From Rhodanobacteraceae bacterium ZG21-1 (GTDB taxonomy: Bacteria; Pseudomonadota; Gammaproteobacteria; Xanthomonadales; Rhodanobacteraceae): a stretch of DNA of 64,000 nt. The stretch lies in the NCBI GenBank assembly GCA_021390615.1, contig JAJEJU010000023.1, forward strand, positions 186,001 through 250,000. Direction: 5' to 3'. This document shows positions 8,558 through 16,527 of the stretch, in pieces (positions within the stretch are counted from its first letter, which is position 1; the number at the start of each line of letters is the position of its first letter). The position numbers were made by a program, and so were the translations under genes. A model generated the notes under the pieces. The model did not search any database. It saw only the letters and a list, made by a program, of their open reading frames with translations, and was not told the DNA's origin.

Positions 8558-8992
8558 CTAGACGTTTTGCTGCGACGAGCTCAACTCGCTGCGTAGCTGT
8601 TCTTCGCGTGCACGCAGCTCGGGAGTCAGGGCGGCGCCGAAGTCCTCCAGCTCGAGCAGCGGGCGGATTTCGACCTCGGATTCGCCGTCGAACGGATTCG
8701 GGCAGCGCTTCATCCACTCGATCGCCTCGTCCAGCGAGCGCACCTGCAGCAGCCAGAAGCCGGCGATCAGCTCCCGGGTCTGGGGAAATGGACCGTCCAT
8801 CACCGTGCGCTGCCGGCCCGAGAAATGCACGCGCGCGCCGTGGGCGCTGGGCTTCAGTCCCTCGCCGGCCAGCAGCACGCCGGCCTTGGCCAGCTCCTCG
8901 TTGAACGCGCCCATCTCGGCGATCAGTGCTTCGCTCGGCATCACGCCGGCCTCGGAGCTTGCAGTCGCCCTGACCATCACCATGCATCGCAT
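8558..8992 (-). CDS. YciI family (DGPF domain) protein
   Basis: 144 residues of the YCII-related fold, beginning MRCMVMVRATASSEAG. It contains GLKPSAHGARVHFSG, TVMDGPFPQTRELIAGFWLLQVRSLDEAIEWMKRCP and the tail EVEIRPLLELEDFG. MDGPF gives the family its DGPF name. I start at the ATG at 8992 because a GAGAGGAG ribosome binding site precedes it; the frame is open further upstream but crosses the candidate promoter. It is the first gene of the operon with the VOC protein and ECF42 sigma factor, and is the class of gene ECF42 factors are reported to activate. Its biochemical role is unknown. Confidence 0.85.
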   Translation of the reverse strand: MRCMVMVRATASSEAGVMPSEALIAEMGAFNEELAKAGVLLAGEGLKPSAHGARVHFSGRQRTVMDGPFPQTRELIAGFWLLQVRSLDEAIEWMKRCPNPFDGESEVEIRPLLELEDFGAALTPELRAREEQLRSELSSSQQNV

Positions 8993-9048
8993 ATCGCCGC
9001 TCCTCTCGCCTGGAAAAGTGAGCGCCCGGGTGGCGCTCTTGCGGGTAC

Positions 9049-9075
9049 GACGAACCGGACGGCCACGTTTCGACA
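9049..9075 (-). promoter_or_regulatory. Candidate ECF42-dependent promoter
   Basis: On the minus strand TGTCGA (9075-9070) is followed after exactly 17 bases by CGTC (9052-9049). As I recall it, the reported ECF42 promoter consensus is TGTCGA at -35 and CGTC or CGAC at -10. Transcription would start near 9042, about 50 bases before the YciI ATG, which suggests the operon is activated by its own sigma factor. Confidence 0.6.
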
Positions 9076-9214
9076 TGCCGAAAAGATCTTTACGCATCAT
9101 CGGCACAGCACGCACTCCGGCCGCTGCGACGGATGGCAGGTCATGCTCCCGTCAACCGCCGCACCGGCGGCCACTTCGTCCGTGTCGGCCCGGACCGAGC
9201 CCGGGCGGGCCCGC

Positions 9215-9243
9215 TTGACGGACTGCGGAGTTCATGATTAAGC
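9215..9243 (+). promoter_or_regulatory. Candidate promoter of the arsR-type gene
   Basis: A TTGACG (9215-9220) is followed 16-17 bases later by an AT-rich -10-like sequence (ATTAAG/TTAAGC). The start point would fall just before or within the palindrome at 9254-9269. The -10 match is weak. Confidence 0.35.
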
Positions 9244-9253
9244 TTTTAGCCAA

Positions 9254-9269
9254 TTAGTTAATTAACTAA
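9254..9269. promoter_or_regulatory. 16-bp perfect palindrome, candidate ArsR-family operator
   Basis: TTAGTTAATTAACTAA is a perfect inverted repeat ending 10 bases before the ATG of the ArsR-family gene. ArsR/SmtB repressors typically bind AT-rich palindromes overlapping their own promoter, so autorepression is the likely role. Confidence 0.6.
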
Positions 9270-9279
9270 CAAGACAATC

Positions 9280-9600
9280 ATGGCCGTCGACCTGATCTTC
9301 GAAGCCCTCGCCTCGCGCCCGCGCCGCGAAATCCTCGCCTACCTCTCGGCGCAGGAGCTCACTGCCGGCGACATCGCCAGCCGCTTCTCGATGAGCCCGC
9401 CCGCGATCTCGCGCCACCTGTCGATTCTGGAGAAGGCCGGGCTGGTGAGCAGCGAGCGGCGCGGGCAATACGTGCATTACCAGCTGAACCGGGAAAGCCT
9501 GGTCAACACGCTCACCGGCTTCGCCTTCGAGATCTGCCCGGTCGCCGGCCCGCTCAAGCGCGAGTCGCGCCGGCTCGCCACGCGCAAGTCCGGCGCCTGA
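9280..9600 (+). CDS. ArsR family winged-helix transcriptional regulator
   Basis: 106 residues. A winged helix-turn-helix runs through most of the protein: ALASRPRREILAYLSAQ, then ELTAGDIASRFSMSPPAISRHLSILEKAGLV (recognition helix) and the wing SERRGQYVHYQLN. No CxC metal-binding motif is seen in the usual alpha-3 position, so it resembles the SdpR-like, non-metal subgroup. A palindrome lies directly upstream. The next gene begins 38 bp after its stop on the same strand, so the two are probably cotranscribed and the downstream gene is the natural regulatory target. Confidence 0.88.
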   Translation: MAVDLIFEALASRPRREILAYLSAQELTAGDIASRFSMSPPAISRHLSILEKAGLVSSERRGQYVHYQLNRESLVNTLTGFAFEICPVAGPLKRESRRLATRKSGA

Positions 9601-9637
9601 GCACGGCATCGGGCCCCATACGCCAAGGAGGATGTCG

Positions 9638-11053
9638 ATGCCGCCCAGCACGCATGCCACCACCAGCTTTCCCGCCGCGAGACTGGCCTCCGCCTCGGGC
9701 GGACTGCCGGTGGAGGTGACCTTGATCGCTCGCCTCGGCCGCGGCGAAGGCGACCGTCTGTTCGCCGGCGCACAGGCGCGCCAGCAGGCCCACGCCGACT
9801 ACGTGGACGGCCACGATGAACCCTCCGCGCGGCTGGGCGCCAGCGACTTCGCCCGCGGCGATCACAGCGCGCTGTACAGCTTCGCGGTCGGCGCCAAGGG
9901 ACACCCGTTCCATCGCCACGCCGGGCCGCGCATGTTCGTGGCGGTGTCGGGCAGCGGCGGCACCTGCCTGCGCTTCTGCACCAGTTCTCCGGCCCAGCTG
10001 GAGCAGGACCCTGCGGAATTCCTGCGCGCGCTGCGGCAGGTCGAGATCCCGCCGGACTGCCTGTTCAGTGTGCGCTTCGGCGGCGGTACCTGGCACCAGT
10101 TCGCGCCCCTGTCGCGCGACGGCCGCCATCCCGCCTTCTTCGCGCTCTCCTGCCATCCCGACGAGTTGGGCGGCGAGCTGCCGGACTCCGTGCGTGCGCA
10201 GGTGCTGGCCAACCAGGCGACGATTCCCGCACTGACCGAACTGCTGCCCGGCCCGGTGCTGGCCCTGCTCGAAGCGGAACCGCCGCGGCGCATGCCGGCG
10301 ATCGCGCTGGCACTGGACACGCCGCCGGATTCGTCGACAGCTCGGTTCGATCGCCGCCTGCGCGGGCTTGCCGGCAAGCTGCGCGCCGGCCTGGCACGCC
10401 GCCGCCCGACCGGGTTCCTGCAACGACTGGGCGGCATGCATGCGGTGACGGCGCTGGCGACCCTGCCGCAGGATTCGCTGCTGCGCAGCCAGCTCGATGG
10501 CGTCGCGCATCACGAGGACATGTTCCGTCTGGAACTCGAACCCGAACGCACGGGCGGCCTGCGCGCGGCCGAACTGCTCGAACGCCTGCTCGACGGCTTC
10601 GTGGAGCACCCGCCCGCCAGCGTTTCGCGCATGATGCGGCTGCGCAACCTGCTGGTGCGCCCGCTGGGGCTGCGCACTTCGTCGCTGGGCTGCCCGGTAT
10701 CCTCGTTGCTCGCTCGCGGGCCGCAGCCGCTGTTCCGCGGCCGCCATCCGGTGCTCGCGCAATCCGTCGACGCGGACGACCGGCTTGCCCAGGTGATCCT
10801 GGGCGCCGACGACAAGCATCTGCAGTTCCGCTCCTGCGTCGCCGTGCGCATCATCGACACGCGCCGCATCGAACTGAGCATGGGCACCCGCGTGCGCTGC
10901 AAGAACCTGTTCGGCCATGGCTACATGGCCCTGATCGAGCGCGTGCACCGCCACTACGTCAGCCCGCTGATGCTGGCGACGGCAAGCGAATACGCGTTCG
11001 GCGCCGCCGAGGCCGATGCCCTGATACCCGCCGCCGTCTTCCACAGCAGCTAG
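9638..11053 (+). CDS. Cupin-like / DUF2867 fusion protein
   Basis: 471 residues. The N-terminal 190 residues look like a cupin: HPFHRHAGPRMFVAVSGSGG supplies histidines and GGTWHQFAPLS a later one. The C-terminal 180 residues match DUF2867 (SVSRMMRLRNLLVRPLGLRTS, LGADDKHLQFRSCVAV, KNLFGHGYMALIERVHRHYVSPLML). I choose the ATG at 9638 because AAGGAGG at 9624-9630 is properly spaced for it and too close for the ATG at 9632. No function is known. Pairing with an ArsR repressor suggests it is induced by a small-molecule or stress signal (inference). The domain split is my reading of motifs. Confidence 0.7.
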   Translation: MPPSTHATTSFPAARLASASGGLPVEVTLIARLGRGEGDRLFAGAQARQQAHADYVDGHDEPSARLGASDFARGDHSALYSFAVGAKGHPFHRHAGPRMFVAVSGSGGTCLRFCTSSPAQLEQDPAEFLRALRQVEIPPDCLFSVRFGGGTWHQFAPLSRDGRHPAFFALSCHPDELGGELPDSVRAQVLANQATIPALTELLPGPVLALLEAEPPRRMPAIALALDTPPDSSTARFDRRLRGLAGKLRAGLARRRPTGFLQRLGGMHAVTALATLPQDSLLRSQLDGVAHHEDMFRLELEPERTGGLRAAELLERLLDGFVEHPPASVSRMMRLRNLLVRPLGLRTSSLGCPVSSLLARGPQPLFRGRHPVLAQSVDADDRLAQVILGADDKHLQFRSCVAVRIIDTRRIELSMGTRVRCKNLFGHGYMALIERVHRHYVSPLMLATASEYAFGAAEADALIPAAVFHSS

Positions 11054-11166
11054 GCAGGCTCGGGCGCCTAGGCAGACTTGCGATACCGAAGGTTCCTGCC
11101 GTCTTGCTTTCACGGCACCGCGTCGACGTAAACTTCGGGCTTCTCCGGCTACCACGGAAACGACCG

Positions 11167-11952
11167 ATGTATCGACGGCTCGCCCGCTTTGCCGCTGTTG
11201 CCGCCCTGCTTTGCTCGACCTCCGCCTGGGCGGCCATTCCCGTGTACGGCTACAAGGTCGTGCGCAGCTATCCGCACGACACCTCGGCCTACACCGAGGG
11301 GCTGTTCTACAAGGACGGCTATCTGTACGAGAGCACCGGCCAGAACGGCCAGTCCTTCCTGCGCAAGGTGGAGCTGCAGAGCGGCAAGGTGGTGCAGCGC
11401 CAGCAACTGCCCGCGCAGTATTTCGGCGAAGGCATCGTCGACTGGAAGAATCGCCTGGTCCAGCTGACCTGGCAGAGCCACGTGGGCTTCGTCTACGACC
11501 TGGCCAGCTTCAAGCCGCTGCGCGACTTCAACTATCCGGGCGAGGGCTGGGCGCTGACCCGCGATGACAAGCGCCTGTACATGAGCGACGGCACTTCGGT
11601 GCTGCGCATCCTCGATCCGGAAACCCTGGCCACGATCGGCAAGATCGAAGTCACCGCCGACGGCGCGCCGGTCAACAATCTCAACGAACTGGAATGGGTG
11701 AACGGCGAGATCTACGCCAACGTGTGGCTGACCCAGCGTATCGCGCGCATCGACCCGGCCACGGGCCGCGTCACCGGCTGGATCGATCTCAGCGGCCTGC
11801 TCAATGCCGGTGAAGCGCACCGCCTGCCCGATCCGGTCAACGACGTGCTCAACGGCATCGCCTACGACGCCAGGCACCATCGGCTGTTCGTCACCGGCAA
11901 GTGCTGGCCCAAGGTGTTCGCGATCACCCTGGTGCCCGAGCCTGCGCCGTAG
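11167..11952 (+). CDS. Glutaminyl-peptide cyclotransferase, secreted
   Basis: 261 residues with a signal peptide (residues 1-22, ending SAWA-AIP). It belongs to the plant/bacterial-type glutamine cyclotransferase family, a five-bladed propeller that converts N-terminal glutamine of peptides to pyroglutamate. Typical blocks are YPHDTSAYTEGLFYKDGYLYESTGQNGQS, FGEGIVDWKNRLVQLTW, EGWALTRDDKRLYMSDGT, NNLNELEWVNGEIYANVW and VLNGIAYDARHHRLFVTGK. The ATG at 11167 gives a proper signal sequence. Its 3' end overlaps the convergent flavoprotein gene by 29 bp. Confidence 0.88.
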   Translation: MYRRLARFAAVAALLCSTSAWAAIPVYGYKVVRSYPHDTSAYTEGLFYKDGYLYESTGQNGQSFLRKVELQSGKVVQRQQLPAQYFGEGIVDWKNRLVQLTWQSHVGFVYDLASFKPLRDFNYPGEGWALTRDDKRLYMSDGTSVLRILDPETLATIGKIEVTADGAPVNNLNELEWVNGEIYANVWLTQRIARIDPATGRVTGWIDLSGLLNAGEAHRLPDPVNDVLNGIAYDARHHRLFVTGKCWPKVFAITLVPEPAP

Positions 11953-13201
11953 CGGCGACGTCGCCGGCATCGCGCCGGCCTTGCAGCCAGGCGGCCGCGC
12001 CCCGGCCGGCGAGCAAGCCGCTGGCGAAGCAGGCGGTGAGCAGGTAGCCGCCGGTCGGCGCTTCCCAGTCCAGCATTTCGCCGGCGCAGAACAGGCCGGG
12101 GCGCGCATGCGACATCAAGCTTTCGTTCAGCGCTTCCAGCCGCACGCCGCCGGCGCTGCTGATCGCCTCGGCCAGCGGACGCGGCCGCTGCAGCCGCAGC
12201 GGCAGGCGCTTGATCGCCGCAGCCAGGGCCCGCGGGTCGTTGCGCGCGGTCGAGTCGAGCAGCTCGAACAGCAGGGCGCACTTGAGCTTGTCCAGCCCGG
12301 CGCGCTGGCGCAGCCAGTCGCCGATGCTGCGCTTGCCGCGCGGCCCGCCCAACGCCTCGGCCAGCGCGGACTCGCTGCGGTGCGGCGCCAGGTCGAGCTG
12401 CAACAAGGCCTCGCCCTGCACGGCGATCTGCTCGCGCAGGTCCGCGCCGATGGCGTAGATCAGGCTGCCTTCGAGGCCGTACTCGCTCAGCACGCATTCG
12501 CCCTGTCGCGCCTGGGCGCGACCGTGCCGATCGGTCCAGTGCGCCACCACCGCCTTCAACGGCGCGCCGGCATAGCGTGAGCTGAGATGCTCGCTCCAGC
12601 GCCGCTCGAAGCCGACGTTGCTCGGCTGCAGCGGCGCCACCGCCACGCCGGCCTTGGCCAGCGTCTCCACCCAGCCTGCATCGGAACCCAGCTTCGGCCA
12701 GCTGGCGCCGCCGAGCGCCAGCACCACCGCTTCGGCATGCACCGTGCGCTCGCCGGCCGGCGTGGCCAGGCGCAGGGCGCCGTCCTCGTCCCAGCCCAGC
12801 CAGCGGTGATGCATGTGGAAGGCCACACCGTCGCGATGCAGACGCCGCACCCAGCCGCGCAGCAGCGGCGCCGCCTTCATGTCGTTCGGGAACACCCGCC
12901 CGGAACTGCCGACGAAGGTGTCCACGCCCAGGCCGCGCGCCCAGGCGCGCACCGCGTCGGCGTCGAAGTGCCGCAGCCAGGCGGATACTTCGTCGCGCCG
13001 CTCGCCGTAGCGCGCGGCAAAGGCCTCGAACGGCTCGCCGTGGGTCAGGTTGAGGCCGCCCTTGCCGGCCAGCAGGAATTTCCGCCCCACCGAGCCCATG
13101 CCGTCGTACAGCGCGACGCGCACGCCACGCAGGCACGCGGCCTCCGCCGCCATCAGGCCGGCCGGCCCGCCGCCGATGACTGCCAACTCCACTCGATCCA
13201 T
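11924..13201 (-). CDS. NAD(P)/FAD-dependent oxidoreductase, HI0933 (YhiN-like) family
   Basis: 425 residues. A Rossmann dinucleotide-binding motif is at the N terminus (ELAVIGGGPAGLMAAEAAC), followed by GSVGRKFLLAGKGGLNLTH, the family signature. Later FAD contacts are AVVLALGGASWPKLGSDAGW and LFCAGEMLDWEAPTGGYLLTACFASG. It fits the TIGR03862-type flavoproteins, whose substrate is not known. The start at 13201 gives MDRVELAVIGGG; homologs start at this position. Its last 29 bases overlap the end of the convergent cyclotransferase gene. Confidence 0.85.
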   Translation of the reverse strand: MDRVELAVIGGGPAGLMAAEAACLRGVRVALYDGMGSVGRKFLLAGKGGLNLTHGEPFEAFAARYGERRDEVSAWLRHFDADAVRAWARGLGVDTFVGSSGRVFPNDMKAAPLLRGWVRRLHRDGVAFHMHHRWLGWDEDGALRLATPAGERTVHAEAVVLALGGASWPKLGSDAGWVETLAKAGVAVAPLQPSNVGFERRWSEHLSSRYAGAPLKAVVAHWTDRHGRAQARQGECVLSEYGLEGSLIYAIGADLREQIAVQGEALLQLDLAPHRSESALAEALGGPRGKRSIGDWLRQRAGLDKLKCALLFELLDSTARNDPRALAAAIKRLPLRLQRPRPLAEAISSAGGVRLEALNESLMSHARPGLFCAGEMLDWEAPTGGYLLTACFASGLLAGRGAAAWLQGRRDAGDVAATAQARAPG

Positions 13202-13384
13202 CCGGACATGGTCGCATGCGGCCGCCCCGACGCCCAGCAGGCGGGTGCGCCGACGGGCGACCACGGGCCTCGCGGATTAATCGATCGATAATCCCTCGAT
13301 TAATGGCCTGCATTAGCCACCGCACGACGCCAAATTAATGGCTTCTGCAAGTTATTGCGTCAACCCGAATTGGATCGTTGCAAA

Positions 13385-13422
13385 CGTAATTAATTACGAA
13401 TTACGAGTCGCTCGGATAATAT
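13385..13422 (+). promoter_or_regulatory. Candidate promoter with overlapping 14-bp palindrome
   Basis: TTACGA (13394-13399) and TAATAT (13417-13422) are separated by 17 bases. CGTAATTAATTACG, a perfect palindrome at 13385-13398, overlaps the -35 element and could be an operator. Transcription from here would give the S53 gene a leader of about 490 bases. Confidence 0.4.
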
Positions 13423-13710
13423 CCCATAAAAACGTAACGAAGATCACAAATTAAATGCCAAATGCATCTGCAAATAGCCATCAAAGCCCTGTAATTCATG
13501 GCAATCAAGCGCAGGACTTCGAGCGGGAACGGTTTACCGGAAGCAGTGGCGAATAATTCAACGAAACCGCTTACCTTGAATCATCGATGACCGCATTAAT
13601 GGTTCTGTGATTGCAATCACCCGTTCCTTGAAAATGTCCCATTGACGCATCAATTGATTTCGCAATACGTTCTCCAAGTTCGTCAATTTGGGAGATTGGC
13701 GAACGATCCT

Positions 13711-13750
13711 GCAAGGGCGTCGGCAAGATTTCTGCGACGACGCCGCTTGC
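13711..13750 (+). other. Stable hairpin in the S53 leader
   Basis: GCAAGGGCGTCG (13711-13722) pairs with CGACGCCGCTTGC (13738-13750), with one bulged base and a 15-base loop. There is no T-run after it, so it is not an ordinary intrinsic terminator. It could be a cis-regulatory or mRNA-stabilising element. Confidence 0.5.
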
Positions 13751-13920
13751 CTGAATACCGACGTGCTGCCCCAGATGGAGCCCAGGGGGGCTGCAGCACG
13801 GTTGGGATCGCTGGGCAATCCAAGAAGACCTTCGATGCCGTGCCGCGGCATCTCCATCCATGAGGTCCACGCGACCGCATCGGTTCCGTTCGGCCTCGAA
13901 AAAACCTTCGGGAGATCTAC

Positions 13921-16386
13921 ATGCCAAGCCATTTCCGTCTCAAGCTGCTGACTGCGGCCATCAGCGTGGCCGCCGCCGCGTCGGCCAACGCGGCGACCGC
14001 CAGCAACGCGTTCGTCGCGCTGGCGACCCAGCAGCACGCCACCCAGCTGCATACCGGCGACGTCGCCACCGGCACGCTGGGCACTACCCAGCCGGTGCAG
14101 GTGGTCATCTCGCTGAACCTGCGCAACCAGGCCGAACTGGACAAGTTCGTGGCGGATGCGCAGAAGCCCGAGACCCCGGTCGCGCAGCGCACGATGAGCC
14201 AGCAGGATTTCGTTTCGCGCTTCTCGCCGACCCAGGAGCAGGCGCAGGCCGTGGCGGACTATCTGACCAGCCGTGGCTTCACCAATGTCAGCATCACGCC
14301 GAACCGTCAGCTGGTCACCGCCGACGCCACCGCCGGCAGCGTGCACAGCGCGTTCAACACCAGCCTGGAAAGCGTGCGTACGCATGACGGCCGCAACGCC
14401 TTCCACAACACCGGCGACGTGCAGATCCCCGCCTCGCTGCAGGGCATCGTGCGCTCGGTGGTCGGCCTGGACACCACCCACGTGTCGCACATCTTCGCGG
14501 TGCGCGCGCAGGGCAACAACAGCTTTCCCATGATCAGCTCGCATCCGCTGGCGACGGGCACCGAACAGGCGCACAACCCCACCGACTTCCCGAAGATCTA
14601 CGGCGCCAGCAGTCTGGCTGCCGCGACCACCGTGCCGGTCGGCATCATCGTGTCGGGCCAGCTGAAGGACGTGCTGAGCGACATCAAGACCTTCGAGAGC
14701 AACAACGGGCTGCCCTCGCTGACCCCGACCGTCGAAGGCCCGGGCAACACCGGTGCGGTCTCGGCCAGCGGCGACGGCGAGTGGGACCTGGACAGTCAGG
14801 ACATCCTCGCCATGTCCGGCGGCGTGCAGAGCCTGACCTTCTATGACGCGGCCTCGCTCACCGACTCCGCGCTCACCACCGACTACAACCTGGCGGTGAC
14901 CGACAACAAGGCCAAGGTGATCAACGTGTCGCTGGGCGAGTGCGAGACCCAGGCCAAGTCGGCCGGCACCACCTCGGCCGAAGACGCGATCTTCGAGCAG
15001 GCCGTGGCGCAGGGCCAGACCTTCTCGGTCTCCTCCGGCGACTCCGGCGCGGACGAGTGCGACAACGGCGGCGTGACCCCGAGCTGGCCGGCCAGCTCGC
15101 AGTACGTGGTCGCCGTGGGCGGCACCACCCTGTACACCTCGGGTACCACCACCTGGGGCAGCGAAGTGGTGTGGAACGACCTCAGCCAGCAGGTTTCCGG
15201 CGCAACGGGCGGCAGCCCGAGCACCTTCGAGCCGATGCCGAGCTGGCAGTCGGGGATCGGCCAGAACGCCGGCCACACCACCCGCGGCGTGCCGGACATC
15301 GCCTTCGACGCCAGCTACTACAGCGGCTCGCTGGTGATCGTGGACGGTGCGGCCAACACCCAGATCGGCGGCACCAGCCTGGCCTCGCCGCTGTTCGTCG
15401 GCGCCTGGGCGCGCATCCTGGCGGCCAACGGCGGCAACCTCGGCTTCGCCGCGCCGCTGATCTACAAGGCCGCGGCGGCCAACTACGCCACCGACTTCCA
15501 CGACATCACCTCGGGCAACAACAGCGGCGAGACCGCTGCCACCGGCTGGGACTACACCACCGGCTTCGGCACCCCGATCGTCAGCGCGCTGTCCGGCAAC
15601 ATCAACGGCGGCGGTGGCGGCACCACCGGCGGCACGCCGGCGGCCAACTTCGGCTTCACCACCAGCGGCCTGACCGCCAACTTCACCGACTCGTCCACCG
15701 ACACCGGCGGCACCATCTCCGGCTACTCCTGGACCTTCGGCGACGGCGGCACTTCGACCGCGCAGAACCCCAGCCACACCTATGCCTCGGCCGGCACCTA
15801 CAGCGTGACCGAGACGGTGACCGACAGCGTCAGCGGCGCCACCAACGCCAAGACCGAATCGGTGACGGTCAGCAGCGGCGGCGGCGGCGGCACGCCGACC
15901 CAGCTGCTCAGCAACACCGGCTTCGAGAGCGGCAGCGCGTCGCCGTGGAGCATGAGCTCGGGCACGCTGTGCAACAGCAACAGCTCGTCCTCGTCGTACT
16001 GCGGCAGCGGCGAAACCTCGCATGCCGGTTCGTGGTTCGCCTGGCTGGACGGCTACGGCAGCTCGCATACCGACACCGTCTCGCAGTCGGTGGCGATCCC
16101 GAGCGGCAAGACTCAGGCCACTCTGCAGTTCTACCTGCACGTCGATTCGACCAAGAGCACCGCGGCCGATACGCTGACCGTGCAGGTGCTGAACTCCTCC
16201 GGCACCGTGCTGAAGACGCTGGCCACCTACACCAGCCTCAACACCAACACCGGCTACACCGTGCACACGGCCGATGTGTCCGCGTACATCGGGCAGACCG
16301 TGACCATCAAGTTCACCGGCAAGGAAACCTCGTCCTCGGGCAACACCAACTTCACCCTGGACGACATCACCCTGACCGCGCAGTAA
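13921..16386 (+). CDS. Secreted S53 (sedolisin/pseudomonalisin-type) serine-carboxyl protease with PKD domain
   Basis: 821 residues. Order: signal peptide (1-24), pro-kumamolisin activation domain to about 200, S53 catalytic domain to about 565, glycine-rich linker, PKD domain (about 573-655, YSWTFGDGGTSTAQNPSHTY), second linker, and a C-terminal beta-sandwich domain (about 665-821). The catalytic set is intact: E287 and D291 in GEWDLDSQD, D374 in SSGDSGADEC, and S486 in GGTSLASP. A calcium site lies in FHDITSGNN. These enzymes are acid-active endopeptidases secreted across the outer membrane, so the type II system downstream is the likely exporter (inference). GGGAG precedes the ATG. A terminator follows the gene. 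Confidence 0.92.
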   Translation: MPSHFRLKLLTAAISVAAAASANAATASNAFVALATQQHATQLHTGDVATGTLGTTQPVQVVISLNLRNQAELDKFVADAQKPETPVAQRTMSQQDFVSRFSPTQEQAQAVADYLTSRGFTNVSITPNRQLVTADATAGSVHSAFNTSLESVRTHDGRNAFHNTGDVQIPASLQGIVRSVVGLDTTHVSHIFAVRAQGNNSFPMISSHPLATGTEQAHNPTDFPKIYGASSLAAATTVPVGIIVSGQLKDVLSDIKTFESNNGLPSLTPTVEGPGNTGAVSASGDGEWDLDSQDILAMSGGVQSLTFYDAASLTDSALTTDYNLAVTDNKAKVINVSLGECETQAKSAGTTSAEDAIFEQAVAQGQTFSVSSGDSGADECDNGGVTPSWPASSQYVVAVGGTTLYTSGTTTWGSEVVWNDLSQQVSGATGGSPSTFEPMPSWQSGIGQNAGHTTRGVPDIAFDASYYSGSLVIVDGAANTQIGGTSLASPLFVGAWARILAANGGNLGFAAPLIYKAAAANYATDFHDITSGNNSGETAATGWDYTTGFGTPIVSALSGNINGGGGGTTGGTPAANFGFTTSGLTANFTDSSTDTGGTISGYSWTFGDGGTSTAQNPSHTYASAGTYSVTETVTDSVSGATNAKTESVTVSSGGGGGTPTQLLSNTGFESGSASPWSMSSGTLCNSNSSSSSYCGSGETSHAGSWFAWLDGYGSSHTDTVSQSVAIPSGKTQATLQFYLHVDSTKSTAADTLTVQVLNSSGTVLKTLATYTSLNTNTGYTVHTADVSAYIGQTVTIKFTGKETSSSGNTNFTLDDITLTAQ

Positions 16387-16434
16387 GCCGCCGGCGGCTC
16401 GGCGGCGCAATGCCGCCGAGCATCCTCAGGTTCC

Positions 16435-16464
16435 GAGCCCGGCCACGAGCCGGGCTCTTTTTTT
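16435..16464 (+). terminator. Intrinsic terminator of the S53 gene
   Basis: GAGCCCGGC (16435-16443) pairs perfectly with GCCGGGCTC (16449-16457) around a 5-base loop, followed by seven T residues. It ends the S53 transcript before the M28 gene. Confidence 0.9.
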
Positions 16465-16527
16465 CCCCGCGGGCGGCGGCGAGGCAGGCGTTGTATCTTT
16501 GGGCGATTACACCGACCGGCGACGCCC

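Larger units (their letters stand above)
13265..13920. other. AT-rich leader/regulatory region upstream of the S53 protease gene
   Basis: This 656-bp gap is much more AT-rich than its surroundings, especially 13270-13640. ATTAATGG recurs at 13299, 13334 and 13595. A 14-bp palindrome overlaps a promoter-like sequence at 13385-13422, and a strong hairpin lies at 13711-13750. Short open frames on either strand show no convincing protein. Confidence 0.6.

Noticed and set aside
13571-13927. 118-residue minus-strand open frame in the S53 leader
   Set aside because: No homology, no good ribosome binding site, and it overlaps the S53 start region and the leader hairpin.
13558-16410. A 950-residue open frame antisense to the S53 gene
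   Set aside because: Low-complexity Gly/Arg/Val composition; the plus strand has an intact protease with all catalytic residues.
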